Assembly (NCBI GenBank): GCA_949751835.1
Contig: CATKHK010000010.1
Span: 310,001-374,000, forward strand
DNA: 64,000 nt
Reading direction: 5' to 3'
Source of the DNA: Blepharisma japonicum
Lineage: Eukaryota; Ciliophora; Heterotrichea; Heterotrichida; Blepharismidae
Every line of letters starts with the position of its first letter. Positions within the stretch are counted from its first letter, which is position 1. Shown here in pieces: positions 43,171 through 54,763 of this stretch. A program made the translations under genes and the position numbers. The notes under the pieces were generated by a model that saw only the letters and a list, made by a program, of their open reading frames with translations, had not been told where the DNA came from and made no database searches.

Positions 43171-45495
43171 ATGTCTTTAAAAGGAATCGTTGAAGTAGCA
43201 ATCCATGTGGAAAGTTTTCGGAACATCGATTTATTTCATCAAGGGCTTTATTTCCTCAAGTTCTCAGTCTACACCTCAACTCCAGCTAGCGTAACCCCAG
43301 CTCATCCTTATAATGTGATTAGCACTTATGTTGTAAGAAGCAAAAGGACACAAAAGCACGACCCTCACCATGTAATGCCAGCTGGCAAAGATGAGTCTAC
43401 CAAAGTTTACTATACCAGGGCCTTTTTGATCAGATACTGCGAAGAAGAAGTAGAACTAAATGATATCGGCTATTTTAGAACTGAAATTGACGAAGAGGCA
43501 AATATTTTGAAAAAAGAAATCTTTATTGATGTGGAACTGATGTTCAGCGACCTTGGAGGAGAAGTGACACCAGAAAAAGCTTATGAAATGGTTGATGAAC
43601 ATCAACTGGAATTTAAAAGTGTCGCGAAATCGAAATTGACCTTAAGCGCGGGAGCATCAGGAATGCATGAATTTTATCCACTTGTGTTTAGTGAAAATTA
43701 TTTTTCTATAGCCAATCTTATGGTGCATACTTCTTTGCTTGATTTTAGGTACCGCGTTCTGCCACAAATATCGTCACCGAAAAATTCAAAGCAAAAACTT
43801 GGGTACACTAGCTTTGCGGAATACTTATTTAAGGATAGCAAAGGAAAGCCGAAATCTTATGTAGGCGCTGAAGAAACTGATAAGATTTATCACAAATATA
43901 TTGAAATGATGGCAAATTCCTATGAAAAATTAAGAAACTGCTTTTTATTATTTACAGGAAAATGCTTGAATCAAAGAGAAAAAGAGTCGCTTGGACCGAT
44001 TTGCTTACCACCTCATTTAACACTTCCAGGCAGTCAAGTGCAAGTCTCATATCCTCTGAACCGTAAAAACTTTATAGACTCTATGAACGAGTCATCTGCA
44101 GCTTTAGATTATATTGATGAAAACAAAGAAGACAGGCCAGAAATCTCTTTAAGTAGTATTTCAGGCCTTGAAGAAGAAAGGCAAGGAGCAGGCTCAAGGT
44201 TTAGTGAAAGAGTAGCATCGCATGACCCTACCAAAATTGCAGGGATGCTACTGACTGATATCAATCTTATGGCAGGGCAACTCCTTCAGCTATGGCATAG
44301 ACTACTTGACTTAGTAAAACTCGCTCCAAGACCGCTCTCGACCCTCCTCCAAGAAAATTTCAGTGAGAAATTCAAAGAAAGATGAAGTGAAAGCATTATT
44401 AGAAACGTCATAAAAACTAAAGATTTTAATTTATCCTCTGATGAAAATATAGGAGTAGCTCATGACATAGTGGCTCAGCAACGTAGACAAGATAGAGTCT
44501 ATAGAACTCCTGAGCCTATGCCAATAGAGGAAGAAGGAATGCTTCCAAGTCCAGAAATTCACCCAATTTTATTTGAAGATATTTGTATAAGAGAAATCAA
44601 CAGCGCCATCAATTCAATGCATCCATTATCACAAAGTACTGGCGACAGTTTTGAAAACTTTGATAGCGAAATTTCTTTTAAGCAAAATACGCTATATAGA
44701 GGAGTACATTTAATTGTACTAGTCCATGGATTTCAAGGAAACCATTTTGATATGCGATTAATGAAAAATAATATTGCAACTGTTCATCCAGAAGCTTTAT
44801 TTTTGTGCTCGAATTCTAATGAAGACTCAACTGAAGGGGATATAGGAGAAATGGGAGTCAGATTAGCCCAGGAGGTAATGAATTTTATATCTGAGTGGTG
44901 TCCTAATAAATCATTGGGCAGACTTTCTTTTATAGGCCATTCTTTAGGAGGACTTATAATTAGATCAGCACTGCCATACTTAGAACAATACTCATCACGA
45001 ATGCATCTGTATATGTCTTTTTCAAGTCCCCACCTAGGCTACATGTACAATTCATCAAGGATAATTGATGCTGGCATGTGGCTTCTTAAGAAGTGAAGGA
45101 AATCAAGGTGTTTGCAGCAGCTTACTATGGGCGACAACAGAAATATGAGGCAAACTTTCATGTACGAGCTATCCACCAAAAAAGGTCTAGGCTGGTTCAA
45201 GCAAGTCGCATTAGTCAGTAGCTTCCAAGACCAATATGTCCCATATGACTCAGCAAGAATGGAAGTTTCTCAGCGCGCTGCAAATGACCCAGATAAAGGT
45301 GAGATTTACATGGAAATGGCAAGCAACCTCCTTTCACTTATGAGTGTTGATACACTTTACCGCCTTGACATAAATTTCAAAATCGCTGAGAAATCTCTGG
45401 ACTCGTTTATAGGCAGAGCTGCCCATATCCAGTTCTTAGAAAATCAAACTTTGATGAAGATGATTATATATAGATATCCTGAACTATTATCTTAA
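43171..45495 (+). CDS. FAM135-like protein with DUF676 lipase-type domain
   Basis: A 774-residue protein, ATG at 43171 (15 nt after the previous stop), TAA at 45493-45495, no intron. The N-terminal part (1-190) fits the FAM135 DUF3657-like start (VEVAIHVESFRNIDLFHQG). The C-terminal 270 residues are an alpha/beta-hydrolase of DUF676 type: LIVLVHGFQGNHFDMRLMK, FIGHSLGGLIIRSAL with the nucleophile Ser, SFSSPHLGYMYNSSRIIDAG, QLTMGDNRNMRQTF and VALVSSFQDQYVPYDSAR with the acidic residue, then IGRAAHIQFL with a His. The match to animal FAM135A/B is close over this domain. The middle is Ser/Glu-rich linker. Trp at 44383 and 45094 are TGA. Substrate is unknown for the family. Confidence 0.93.
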
Positions 45496-45503
45496 TAATT
45501 AAA

Positions 45504-46103
45504 ATGTCTGTAAGAGGGCTTTTTATTGTCGTTGAAGGCATCGATAGATCAGGAAAATCTACTTTCGTGCGTGCTCTAGCAGCAAGAATGGGAAATTCTG
45601 AAATAATGTCATTTCCTAATAGGCAAACTCAAATTGGCTCTATGATAAATAGCTATTTAACTAATTCGATACACATGAGTGATGAAGCCATCCATTTGCT
45701 ATTTTCTGCAAACAGATGGGAGTGCAAAGGCCTCATCGAAGAAATACTAAACTCTGGAAAAAACGTTATCCTTGACAGATATGCTTATTCTGGAGTTGTA
45801 TATTCTGCCGCCAAAGGACTAGACTTGGAATGGTGCATGGCTTCAGATATAGGACTTCTAAAGCCTGATATTGTGTTCTACTTAAAGCTTGACCCAAGAC
45901 AAGCTCAATTAAGAGGAAATTTTGGAGAAGAGAGATATGAATATTTGGATTTGCAGAAGAAAGTTAGCGATAATTATGATATATTGATGGGAAAGCTTAA
46001 TAACTGTAAAGTACTTGATGCAGCACTGCCAACTGAGGCTTTATTGCAGCTGGCAGAGTTAGGAAATGTAGATGTGACTAAAACATTAGAAAAATTATGG
46101 TAA
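45504..46103 (+). CDS. DTYMK: Thymidylate kinase
   Basis: A 199-residue dTMP kinase, which phosphorylates dTMP to dTDP with ATP in the dTTP pathway. Motifs: P-loop GIDRSGKST (12-20), the FPNR loop that contacts dTMP (38-41), LLFSANRWE and DRYAYSGVVYS. Length is close to the eukaryotic enzyme (about 212). The lid segment near RGNFGEERYE is short. It begins 8 nt after the FAM135-like stop and ends 9 nt before the stop of a convergent gene, an extremely tight arrangement. No intron and no in-frame TGA. Confidence 0.95.
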   Translation: MSVRGLFIVVEGIDRSGKSTFVRALAARMGNSEIMSFPNRQTQIGSMINSYLTNSIHMSDEAIHLLFSANRWECKGLIEEILNSGKNVILDRYAYSGVVYSAAKGLDLEWCMASDIGLLKPDIVFYLKLDPRQAQLRGNFGEERYEYLDLQKKVSDNYDILMGKLNNCKVLDAALPTEALLQLAELGNVDVTKTLEKLW

Positions 46104-46112
46104 TTAATAGCA

Positions 46113-48101
46113 TTAAAGCTCAGAAAAGCTTTCTTCGGCTAGTTGGTTCTCACCAAAGATATCTTCAAACGCAGCTGCTTCACATTGTAAGAACCCGATT
46201 AAGTCGCAGTTCTGAGCAGTGCCTTCTATCATCGAAATTTTTTCTTTAAGCTCTGCTATAATAAGAATGCTTTGAGCAAGATCTTCTCTATATTGCTCTT
46301 TTTCAGCCAAAGCTCGATGCTTTTCGGATTTTTGTTGTTCAAGGTTTGACTTTAACCTTTCCAGCTCTTTTGTCTCATTTAACTGTTGATCCAGTCTTCT
46401 CTTCAATTTTTCTTCAGAATCTCTGAAGGAGAAAACATTATGGACATGTTTTGGTGATACTAAAACATCATCAGAAAGCTGCTTTCTTACACTAAGTAGC
46501 TCATCAGAAACTTCTTTGATTTTAAATTCTACTTCTCTGTTGTTACTATCTAAGCGGAACATAACTTCAAGCAGCCCTTTAACCTCTTCAAGTGTATGTG
46601 CGCGCTGCTCAACCTCGTAATTCATCCTATCCCTCAAAGTTTGCTTATCTGCCTGCAGATTTTGGAGCATTTCTTCATAATTCTCTATAAGCTTCATACA
46701 ATTTTCTCCGAAAACCTGCTTGATTATAGTGCTTGAAGAGGAATCTAGCGATGATGCCTTATCTTTCGATAAAATTATATAGGAAAGCTGCTGCAATGTC
46801 TGCTGAGAAACGCTTTCGTCTCCTTTGGCTTCATGGCTCTGCTCAGTCTCATATATTTCGATTTTTTCTTTAAGGTTTTCAATTTCTTCCAGATGCTTGG
46901 CTTCTTTATTTTCCAAATTTTTTATTGTCTCTTTAAGCGACCTATTAAGCTTTTCAAGTGATAGCAATTCTTCTGTTGATTGCTCTATTTGAGAAAAATC
47001 TTTTCCATTTAAACTCAAGCTTTTCTTTAGGAAGGAGATCTCTTTTTCATAGCTTTGTATCGTTGCGTTCATTTCACTTATGGCAGTATCCTTAACTTGT
47101 AGCTGATTTTGCAGTTCTCTCTTCTCAATTTTGGATTCCAAGATTTCGCTTTCGATTTTGGTTTTGCTGTCTAGAAGACTTAGAAATCTTTCTCGGGAAT
47201 TTGCCAGATCTGACTCAAATTGTTCCATGCTTGCTTTGTATCGATTTTCTAGCTTCTTCAGCTCATTTTCATAATCTGTCTTTTTTGCCCTCAATTCATC
47301 CAACTCTACTAATATACTCTTAGATTGATAGTCTCTGTCGCTTGATTGTCTAAGCATTTGCGATGAAAGAGAATTGAAATCATTTCTTGTTTCTTGAAGT
47401 TTGGATCTAAGAGCAGCAAGTTCTTCTTCTTGTCTGTCACATTTATCTGATTTCTCTTTTAGCTGGTCAGAAGTCGCCCTATACAGCTCCTGCGTTTCTT
47501 GAAGAGCCCTTTTTAATTTTTTAAATTCAATTTCATCTTGTATAATAATTTCTCGATCAAGTAGATTCGGCTGTTTCACGCTAGAAAAATCGATTATTTT
47601 TTTCCCAATTGGTTGATGGATGATTTGAGCAGTTCATTCTTCGCTGACGTCTTCTTCATCTAAATTGAGACTATCCGCCATATCAGAAATCATGCTATTT
47701 TTCCCTTGCGGATACTTAAAATTCTTAAAAAGTGCCAGCTCAGCAACATATTTGCTCACTAAATTGTCTTTTTCCACTAACAAAGTCGTCAAAGATCGAT
47801 TTGTCCTCTCCAAATCTTCACAGCGATCTTTATAAACCTGCAATTGACTTTCAATTTCATAGGTTTTTTTCCTTTCCAGACTTAAAGCTGATGTAATATC
47901 TTGTATTTCTTCTTGACCAAGATGTAGCATCATGCGCAATTCTTCTACAGGTGCATCTTTTTGAGAAATTTTTATCGAGCTGTGCCTTGATTTTTCTTGT
48001 GAATTTTTGGAAGAAAAATTAATTTTTTGTAAGGCCAGCTGCTTTGAGTGCTCTTGGAGTTCTTGCTGCCTTTTAGCCCAATGATATGCATCAAATGACA
48101 T
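46113..48101 (-). CDS. Long coiled-coil protein
   Basis: A 662-residue protein, ATG at 48101, TAA at 46113-46115, with one TGA=Trp at 47634. Residues about 50-110 and 175-640 are continuous heptad-rich helix with high Glu/Lys/Leu and few Pro or Gly, so a parallel coiled coil is expected. No motor head or other domain is visible. The short conserved-looking N-terminus (MSFDAYHWAKRQQEL) precedes the first coil. It could be a centrosomal, golgin-like or ciliary structural protein; sequence alone does not decide. It starts only 20 nt from the divergent cytidylyltransferase-like gene. Confidence 0.85.
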
Positions 48102-48121
48102 GAATATAAATTAAATTATAA

Positions 48122-48853
48122 ATGGAAGAATCTCGCGATACTAGCACCCTCAATATAAATTTACGCGGCAAAGAAGTCAGAGTTCTTCTGCCTGCAAGAT
48201 TTGACTACATCCACGGAGGTCACGCCAAACTTATTACCGAAATCCAAAACAAGTTCAAGAAAGTGCATCTGATTCTTGGCTTGATCGTTGAAGACACAAA
48301 TACCTCACTTCTTTCTCTGACTGAAAAAGTAGAAACCCTAAAGCACTTTAAAGGAATCGACGAAATCAGAACACTCAAAGGAGAGGTAACGGCTGAAACC
48401 TTAAAAGCACTGAAGGTAGATTTCGTTGCAACTGCAACAGCAACTGAGATCTCGATTGATATACCAGAAAAGGTGCTGGAGTTCCCTAAAGAGCTTGATT
48501 TAGACACAGATGAAATTATCATAAGAGCCATTAGAAATTATGATACTCTAGTAGGGAAGCTATTAAATGAAGGATATGATCCACATGAAATTGGGGTCTC
48601 CAAAGCAAAGGTCATACAGATCAAGCTGAAGAAAAAACTGAGAAAGTTGGCGAGGGTGATGAAAACGAAAGGGGTGGAATATGGAAGGAAGGCTGAAGAG
48701 ATTGTAGACTACACAAGGACAAGTTTGAGGGAGTTTGTTACAGATTTAACTGAAAAAAGTGAAAATGCAGTTGCAAAGTGGGCATCGAAGTGTGGAAATC
48801 GCGTGAAAAACTTAATTACACTTGCAAAAGAAGGGTGGCAAAGGCTAGATTAG
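48122..48853 (+). CDS. Cytidylyltransferase-like protein
   Basis: A 243-residue protein, ATG at 48122, TAG stop, no intron. Residues 18-120 resemble the catalytic domain of CTP:phosphocholine/ethanolamine cytidylyltransferases: RVLLPARFDYIHGGHAKLI with the HxGH motif (HGGH, 31-34) and a following VHLILGLIVEDT strand. The usual second signature RTEGISTS is not recognisable, and the early Gly-Phe-Asp motif is altered, so activity is uncertain. The C-terminal 90 residues are basic and amphipathic helices, comparable in place to the lipid-sensing helix of CCT. It may be a diverged or non-catalytic relative that still binds membranes. Confidence 0.7.
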   Translation: MEESRDTSTLNINLRGKEVRVLLPARFDYIHGGHAKLITEIQNKFKKVHLILGLIVEDTNTSLLSLTEKVETLKHFKGIDEIRTLKGEVTAETLKALKVDFVATATATEISIDIPEKVLEFPKELDLDTDEIIIRAIRNYDTLVGKLLNEGYDPHEIGVSKAKVIQIKLKKKLRKLARVMKTKGVEYGRKAEEIVDYTRTSLREFVTDLTEKSENAVAKWASKCGNRVKNLITLAKEGWQRLD

Positions 48854-48997
48854 TCTGATGCAATTAAAGATATATAATTAGTTATGTGAAAATTAAGAAA
48901 AATAAATTTTTTATCAAAGCCTATAGATATAGAGAGAAGATCGAGCATTAATATTGCATGATCTTGCTAGCACCCTATTAATAGAAATTTTTGGAAT

Positions 48998-51016
48998 ATG
49001 GAACTCGAAACAATTGAGAACTTGAATGATGACCCAGACACAGAAATTTTCTACAACTCTTGCCAAAAAAGCTTTGTCTTCAAAAACAAAGATATCTTAA
49101 GGATTCAATCCATTTACTCAGAAAAAGATGATTCGCCTATAATTATCGAGCAGCTAAGGTACTGATTATCTAGTAATAAGAAACTAATAAGCCTGAATTT
49201 ATCTTCTGACCAAAAGCTTATAGCCTATCAAGAAACCCCTGACAGGCTTGTAAATATCATATAGGAATTTATCAACTTAGAACTCCAGCAAGATTTTTCA
49301 ATTACCTGCTCCAAAAAGAACACAATCTTAGGCTTTCATTGGACCAAAGGAGTCACTCCGCTATGTGATTTCTTTATGGTCGCTACCAACAGTATTGAGT
49401 TTTATAAGCTTTCTGATAAACAGTTTAAACTTGTCAGCATAAGAAGCTACCAACATGAAGTTTCTCATTATTGGGTTGAACCCAGCGAGTTTGTGGTCAT
49501 TGCTGCGGCCTCTGTGCCAAACCAAGGGAAGTTTTACACTTATTTCTTGAACCAAAGTAAAAGCACTAAATTCCAAGGATATAAGTTTTATATTGATGTT
49601 GGAAAAATAAATGACAGCCTTTGGGTCAATATTCCAGCCAATTCATCTAATTTGAGGCATTATTACAATTCAGCAAGCCAAGAGTCTCCACATCAAGTGA
49701 GTCTGCTGAAGCTGTATGACTCAATTTATTTTTTGCATATGGATTGCTCAAAAGGAAGGCTTGCATTTTATAGACTGGAGTACGAGAAGACTCCTCAGCA
49801 GTCATTTGAAATTGTAATTCAGCCTGGAAAGTATGGAATTCGTTCTTCTGACAATATCCTAATCCTGCAAAACTACAATTTACAGGAAAGCTATATTTTC
49901 GATATCAAGAGTGAGACTTATTTTATTCATCCTTTTGCTACAATTTGGCATGGAATGCCTCCAAGGGTAGGTGAAATCACAATTTTTATGAATCTAGACA
50001 ACCTTGACGAAAACGGAAATTTTAACACTATGTTTTTATATGATGGAATTATCATTCCAAACGAAAGACCATCTTCATTTGAAGTGCTAGATAGTGAATC
50101 ACAATACATTGACAGCTTAATGCTCCTTGAAAAAGAGCTGAAATATATTGATCATGATATTGGCTTTGATTGAAGCTCCAAAAAGCTAGTTCAACTCATA
50201 ATCCACTCAGAAACTCTGGTGAAAGACCACCACGACCAAGTAGAAGCAATTTTATTTTTACTGCGCAGAAATGGCTTTAAAGCTTATTCCTTTGAGTACC
50301 TGAAAGACTGTTTAAGAAAACGAATTGAATTATATAAAATCTCATCTTTATTCGCAACTTTTAACAAAGTTTATAAGATTGCTGCACTTGAAAGAAAGAA
50401 AAACCCAAATAAGGACGAAATGAGGAAAAGCTTAATCCAAGCACCTACCAAGAAAAGAGGGAAGATAACAGAGCCAGAACTAAAATTGGACTCAGGCATT
50501 ACCGTTATCTTACAATCTGATATGTATGGATCAGTTTTTTCATCCTTATTCAAAGAGCATATAAACTCTAAATACCTCACAGATGTAATCTTGCTCTACC
50601 ATAAGTCTTTAATTGAAGAGGACATTCAAGTCCATCAGCAGCTGCAAATACTGCTAGCAAGAGTTTTGATTAGAAGCAGAAACTTCTCAATGCTGCATCA
50701 ATTTGTGCATTTCAATGTATTTAATGACAGCTTGGAGTTCGCGACATTGATGATAGCTTTATCAGCTTCAACAAATTCTCTGTGCTATCCACCTGGCTTG
50801 CAAATAGGAATTGACATGCTTTACAGATTAGAAGCGTTTAACGCACTTGCAGAAGCACTGGTGAACAACGGAATGATTTATGAAGCACTTAAAGTGCTGG
50901 AATCTCATCCAAGCAAAGAGTTTGACAGTTGCTTGCTTTTAGCACAGGTGCACAATTCTGGCGATACAAGGTTAATGAATTTAGTCTCTCAGTTTATTAA
51001 TGAAAAATTGCTTTAA
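48998..51016 (+). CDS. RMC1: RMC1 (regulator of Mon1-Ccz1) homologue
   Basis: CDS join(48998..49249,49265..51016), 667 residues. A 15-nt intron (GTAAATATCATATAG) is read out at codon 84. RMC1 (Mic1/C18orf8) is the third subunit of the Mon1-Ccz1 complex, which activates Rab7 during endosome maturation. Matches: propeller block NTILGFHWTKG...NSIEFYKL (ANILGFCWTSS...GIEFYQV in animals), QSDMYGSVFSSLFKE (QSDVYTHVLSAFVEK), HQQLQILLARVLIRSRNFSMLHQFV and YPPGLQIGIDMLYRL. Length nearly equals the human protein (657). Trp codons at 49165 and 50171 are TGA. It converges on the CDPK-like gene. Confidence 0.92.
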
Positions 51017-51070
51017 GCAGAGCTTTAGTTCTCATATCTCTAAAAGTAAATAAATTCTTTATTAAATTAA

Positions 51071-52796
51071 TTAATTTTTTCTATGAGTGCTATTCGCTCT
51101 TGATACAGAATTAATGAATTCTTCAACTGTCAGCTTGCCGTCTCCATTTTTGTCGATGTTTTTAAACAGTCTTGCCCATTTTTCTGAGTCCACACTTGGC
51201 ATTCTTTGGATCACGTTATATAAACTCAAGTAGTTTTTGCCATTTTTAAGACAAATTTTAAGAGCAGTAGATACCCTATCCTTGTGTATTTGTAAATTTC
51301 AGTCAGTCATTGCAGTTTCAAGCTCTGAGAATTTAATTTGGTTTTCATATAGAAGATTCATTTGTTGAAGATCATAGTCAATTTCTTTATAGTGCTTAGG
51401 CTTAGTGCGTCTTATGAAATCCATAAGATCATTCTTGTGTATGAAACCACTGTGGTCTTTGTTAAGCCTTTTGAAGAGTTTTATATAGTCTCTTTCTTCA
51501 TCAACATTAGGGATTTGAGAATTTGTAAATATTAAGACAGCTTTTTCGATTTCATTACGATTCTATATAATTCTCACATAAAACTGAGGAATTCTTGCTA
51601 TTTGTTGATAGTTATACTTAAATGATGACTCTTTTCGATGCCCAAACTCTTTAATTCAAGGGTGATTAAGAATATCAATTGCAGAAATTCTCTTATTTGA
51701 ATCAAAAACAAGCATTTTCTTCAACAAATCTCGTATGTGTTCTGAATATAGTGTTAAGATATCTCCATTAATAACCAAACCATACTGGATGCTCTTATAT
51801 ACGTCGTCTGAATCTACTCCAGAGAAAGGCACCCTTCCAAATATCATACGGTATAGAAGTACCCCAATACTCCATATATCACTAGCCCTTGTTGCTCCAG
51901 ATCCATTTATGATTTCAGGCGCCAAATATTCTACCTAAATATTTTTTACAAGCTCCCCTTTTAAATATCCTTTAGGGATCTTCCAATCGAACTCAAATCC
52001 AGTCAGCTTCAATACCTCATCATCAGATTTTGATTCAAATAGAACATTTTCTGGTCTTATATTCTTATGAATAATTCCAGAGTTGTGGCAATAAATTACA
52101 GCTTCTACAATACTTTTTATATAATAACCTGCCTCTTGTTCGCTAATGTACCCAAATGAGAGCTTGCTTGCAAGATTCCCACCCATAAGATACTCCAGCA
52201 CAAAGTAGTAGCTATCTTCTGAGTCTATGATTTCATACATTTTTATTGTATTTGGGTGATCCTAAATTGGATTTTACCAGCTCTTTAAGGCTTTCGACTT
52301 CTTTAAGGAATTGGTTCACTGAAGTATCTTTTAAAAACCTCTTTTTGATTTCTTTGGTGACTCTTAGTAAGCCTGTCCTTTTGTCTTTTGCCAGAATGAT
52401 TTCGCCTAATTCGCCATGAAAAAGAGTTTTTACTGTTTCATAGTTAACTCTTATTGCTTGTGGGACGTTAATTACAAAAGAGCCACGACTTGCAACTGTA
52501 GTTCGCCTCCTATTATTTCTCCTTATAGGAAGAGATGGAGCTTCTGCTCGATTGGGGTCATTGCTGAAGGGGTTGTTTACTGATGGAGTAGATGCTCTTA
52601 TGCTAATTGGGTCTATATCTGGAGTTGAGCATTGAGTTTCTATATATTTCCCATTCTTTGGTCTATTTGTAAGTTGGTCTCCTGATAGTGTTTTAAGCTT
52701 TCTTGTTCTTCTCTTGATTAATTGTGGTTGTCCTAACATTGATTTCCTTTTGCTATCAACTTTTGAGTGATCTTCTCTAGACTCACAGCATCCCAT
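51071..52796 (-). CDS. CDPK-like pseudokinase with EF-hands
   Basis: CDS join(51071..51562,51578..51934,51950..52261,52278..52796), 559 residues. Introns: a 16-nt GTAAAATCCAATTTAG (52262-52277), 15-nt GTAAAAAATATTTAG (51935-51949) and 15-nt GTGAGAATTATATAG (51563-51577). Residues 1-4 are MGCC, a site for N-myristoylation and palmitoylation. The kinase domain (about 118-370) keeps the beta3 Lys (K148) and YLAPE, DIWSIGVLLY. The HRD motif is HKN (238-240) and the DFG motif is GFE (261-263), so both catalytic Asp are lost. Then come EF-hand-like regions: a degenerate loop near 430 and a canonical one, DKNGDGKLTVEE (533-544). It is probably a membrane-anchored calcium-responsive pseudokinase. Confidence 0.9.
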
Positions 52797-53591
52797 TTTG
52801 AATTTTTGGTTTATAATGGCATTACTGAATAATGTGGATTTGAGTTAAATGAAGAAAGATAAACACCAATAACTAAGTATCATTGAAAATAATAAAGAAA
52901 GTTATAAACACAAATAATATTTGAATAAAACAAAGTTTGCTAATTGAGATTTAATAAAAGAGCCTTGAATAGCAGCAAATAAAAATTCGTGAAAATGCCC
53001 AATTATGCTATCAAATAAAATAAATATGCTTGAAGTGTCCAAAAACTCTGAGTAATTTGCTAAATTTAAGATTAAAGTGCATATTATTTTAATAATATGA
53101 ACCTTATTTTATCAGACCAATTATTTTTCATTGATTTTTTAGTAATTTTTGACTAAATTTTCCAAAGAGAAGCCTCATTGACTGGCTTTAATTTAATTCT
53201 AAGGAAATATGCTTTAATTATCGGATTACATTAATTTGCATATGCTAGAAATTTTTGTCGACAAATTTTGTATAATCTTCTTTGCTATTGATTGATTTCA
53301 ATACATATAAGAAATACTAGACTTAGTATTGGAACTATTTCATCTCATTAGAGACGAAAAGATATAAATGCAACTCATTGCGAATTTTATATATATAATT
53401 TATTCTATCAAAAACTAAATTTAATTTGAGCATTCAAATACTTTGTATTTCATTAGTTCAAAAATAATTCTTCCTGCATTTCAGTCTAAAGAAAGAGATT
53501 AAAATATATGATTAGAAATAAAAATCCTAAAATTGCCAATCTTTTAGATTTTTAGACTTAAATTCCTCATATTTTTGGCACGGTTATAATA
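52797..53591. other. Intergenic, AT-rich, nothing recognised
   Basis: About 800 nt between the divergent CDPK-like and Pro-rich membrane protein genes. A small palindrome around GTCGAC (near 53260) is the only structure noticed. No RNA gene recognised. Confidence 0.5.
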
Positions 53592-54212
53592 ATGGGTTTC
53601 AGCTTAATTTTTCAAGTTGCCTTTTTAATAGCTCTAGTAAAGGCAAGAGTTAGAAATCATAAATCATCAGATAGTAGCAAATGATCAGCAAAGGACTGAC
53701 TCATTTTTGGTGTTATTGTGGGAATTTGTACAATCATAAGTATCATAATTGGTGCATGAAGATGATATCGTGCAAGAAAAATAAAGAGACAAACAAATTT
53801 ATCAGAAATCCCTCAAATTGCTCCCCAGAGTGATTTCCAGCAAGGAATTGTAAATTCAAATGGAATTATGCAAGTTGGGATAGTAAATCCTGTTCCAGGG
53901 TATCCTATGAACCCACAATTTCCTCAATCAGGGAACTATCCTCCAGGTTTAGTTTATAATCAGCCAGGAAACTGTCCTCCAGGTTCAGTTTATATTCAAC
54001 CAGGAAATTATCCTCCTGGCTTAATTTATCCTCAGCCTAATCCTTCCTCTGAAGCATTGAAATCAAGTCAAGTAGGAACGGGTAGTTCACCTGCACAACC
54101 TTACTATTTTTCAAGTCATCCACAACCAGGAAATAATAATCCTAGCTCTCTGCAAAATCCACATCTAGAAAGCGGGGAGCTGTATAAAATAAAGGAAGAA
54201 AATTTACCATAA
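53592..54212 (+). CDS. Single-pass membrane protein with Pro-rich repeats
   Basis: A 206-residue protein, ATG at 53592, TAA at 54210-54212, four TGA=Trp codons. The N-terminus MGFSLIFQVAFLIALVKA looks like a signal peptide. A membrane helix (about 38-58, IFGVIVGICTIISIIIG) follows a short exposed segment. The tail has three 12-residue repeats of the form GNYPPGLVYNQP, which contain Pro-Pro motifs that WW or SH3 domains could bind. The layout resembles Shisa/WBP1-type type I membrane adaptors, but homology is not shown. Unknown function. Confidence 0.7.
53931..54038 (+). repeat. 36-bp coding tandem repeat, three units
   Basis: Three 36-bp units in frame, each encoding 12 residues of the GN(Y/C)PPG(L/S)(V/I)Y-x-QP type, within the Pro-rich tail of the membrane protein gene. 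Confidence 0.85.
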
Positions 54213-54763
54213 ATTAATAATTAATCTTATAAATCTATTAGTTTTAATAAAGCTACTTATGGCTATAAATAGCATGCAACTTAAAAGAATTATATTTTTT
54301 ATATTATAATTAAATGAAAAAATTATGGGGCTGATTCCTTGTCTATCTAAAAAGCAGATTTCAAGTAGTCGAGATGCATTTTATTTTTAAATTTATATAG
54401 AAAGTAATTTATGAATTGTTATTTAATTTGAAAAATGAAAATTAATAATTCTAATTATTAATTTTATATTGGAGAAGCTTTTAATTAAAATAAATATATT
54501 TTCGCTTTAAACTAGGGGTCTTTTAGTATATTTGCTAGTTTCTACGTATTTCGAAAATAACAATATCATAAAAATTTATAAGCTGATGAGCTTTATGATT
54601 AGATTATTAATTACCTTTAACTTTGTGCCAAGTTTATACTCTAAGGAAGAAAGCTAAAGATGAAATGAAATTAAATTGTGCTTAATTCTAATTAATAAAT
54701 CAATTTATATAGATGTCTTACTAAAAGTATTAAAAATTTTTTTTTATTGAATTTAGCAAAAAT
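54213..54763. other. Intergenic, AT-rich, nothing recognised
   Basis: About 550 nt between two same-strand membrane-protein genes. AT-rich with no supported gene. Confidence 0.55.
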
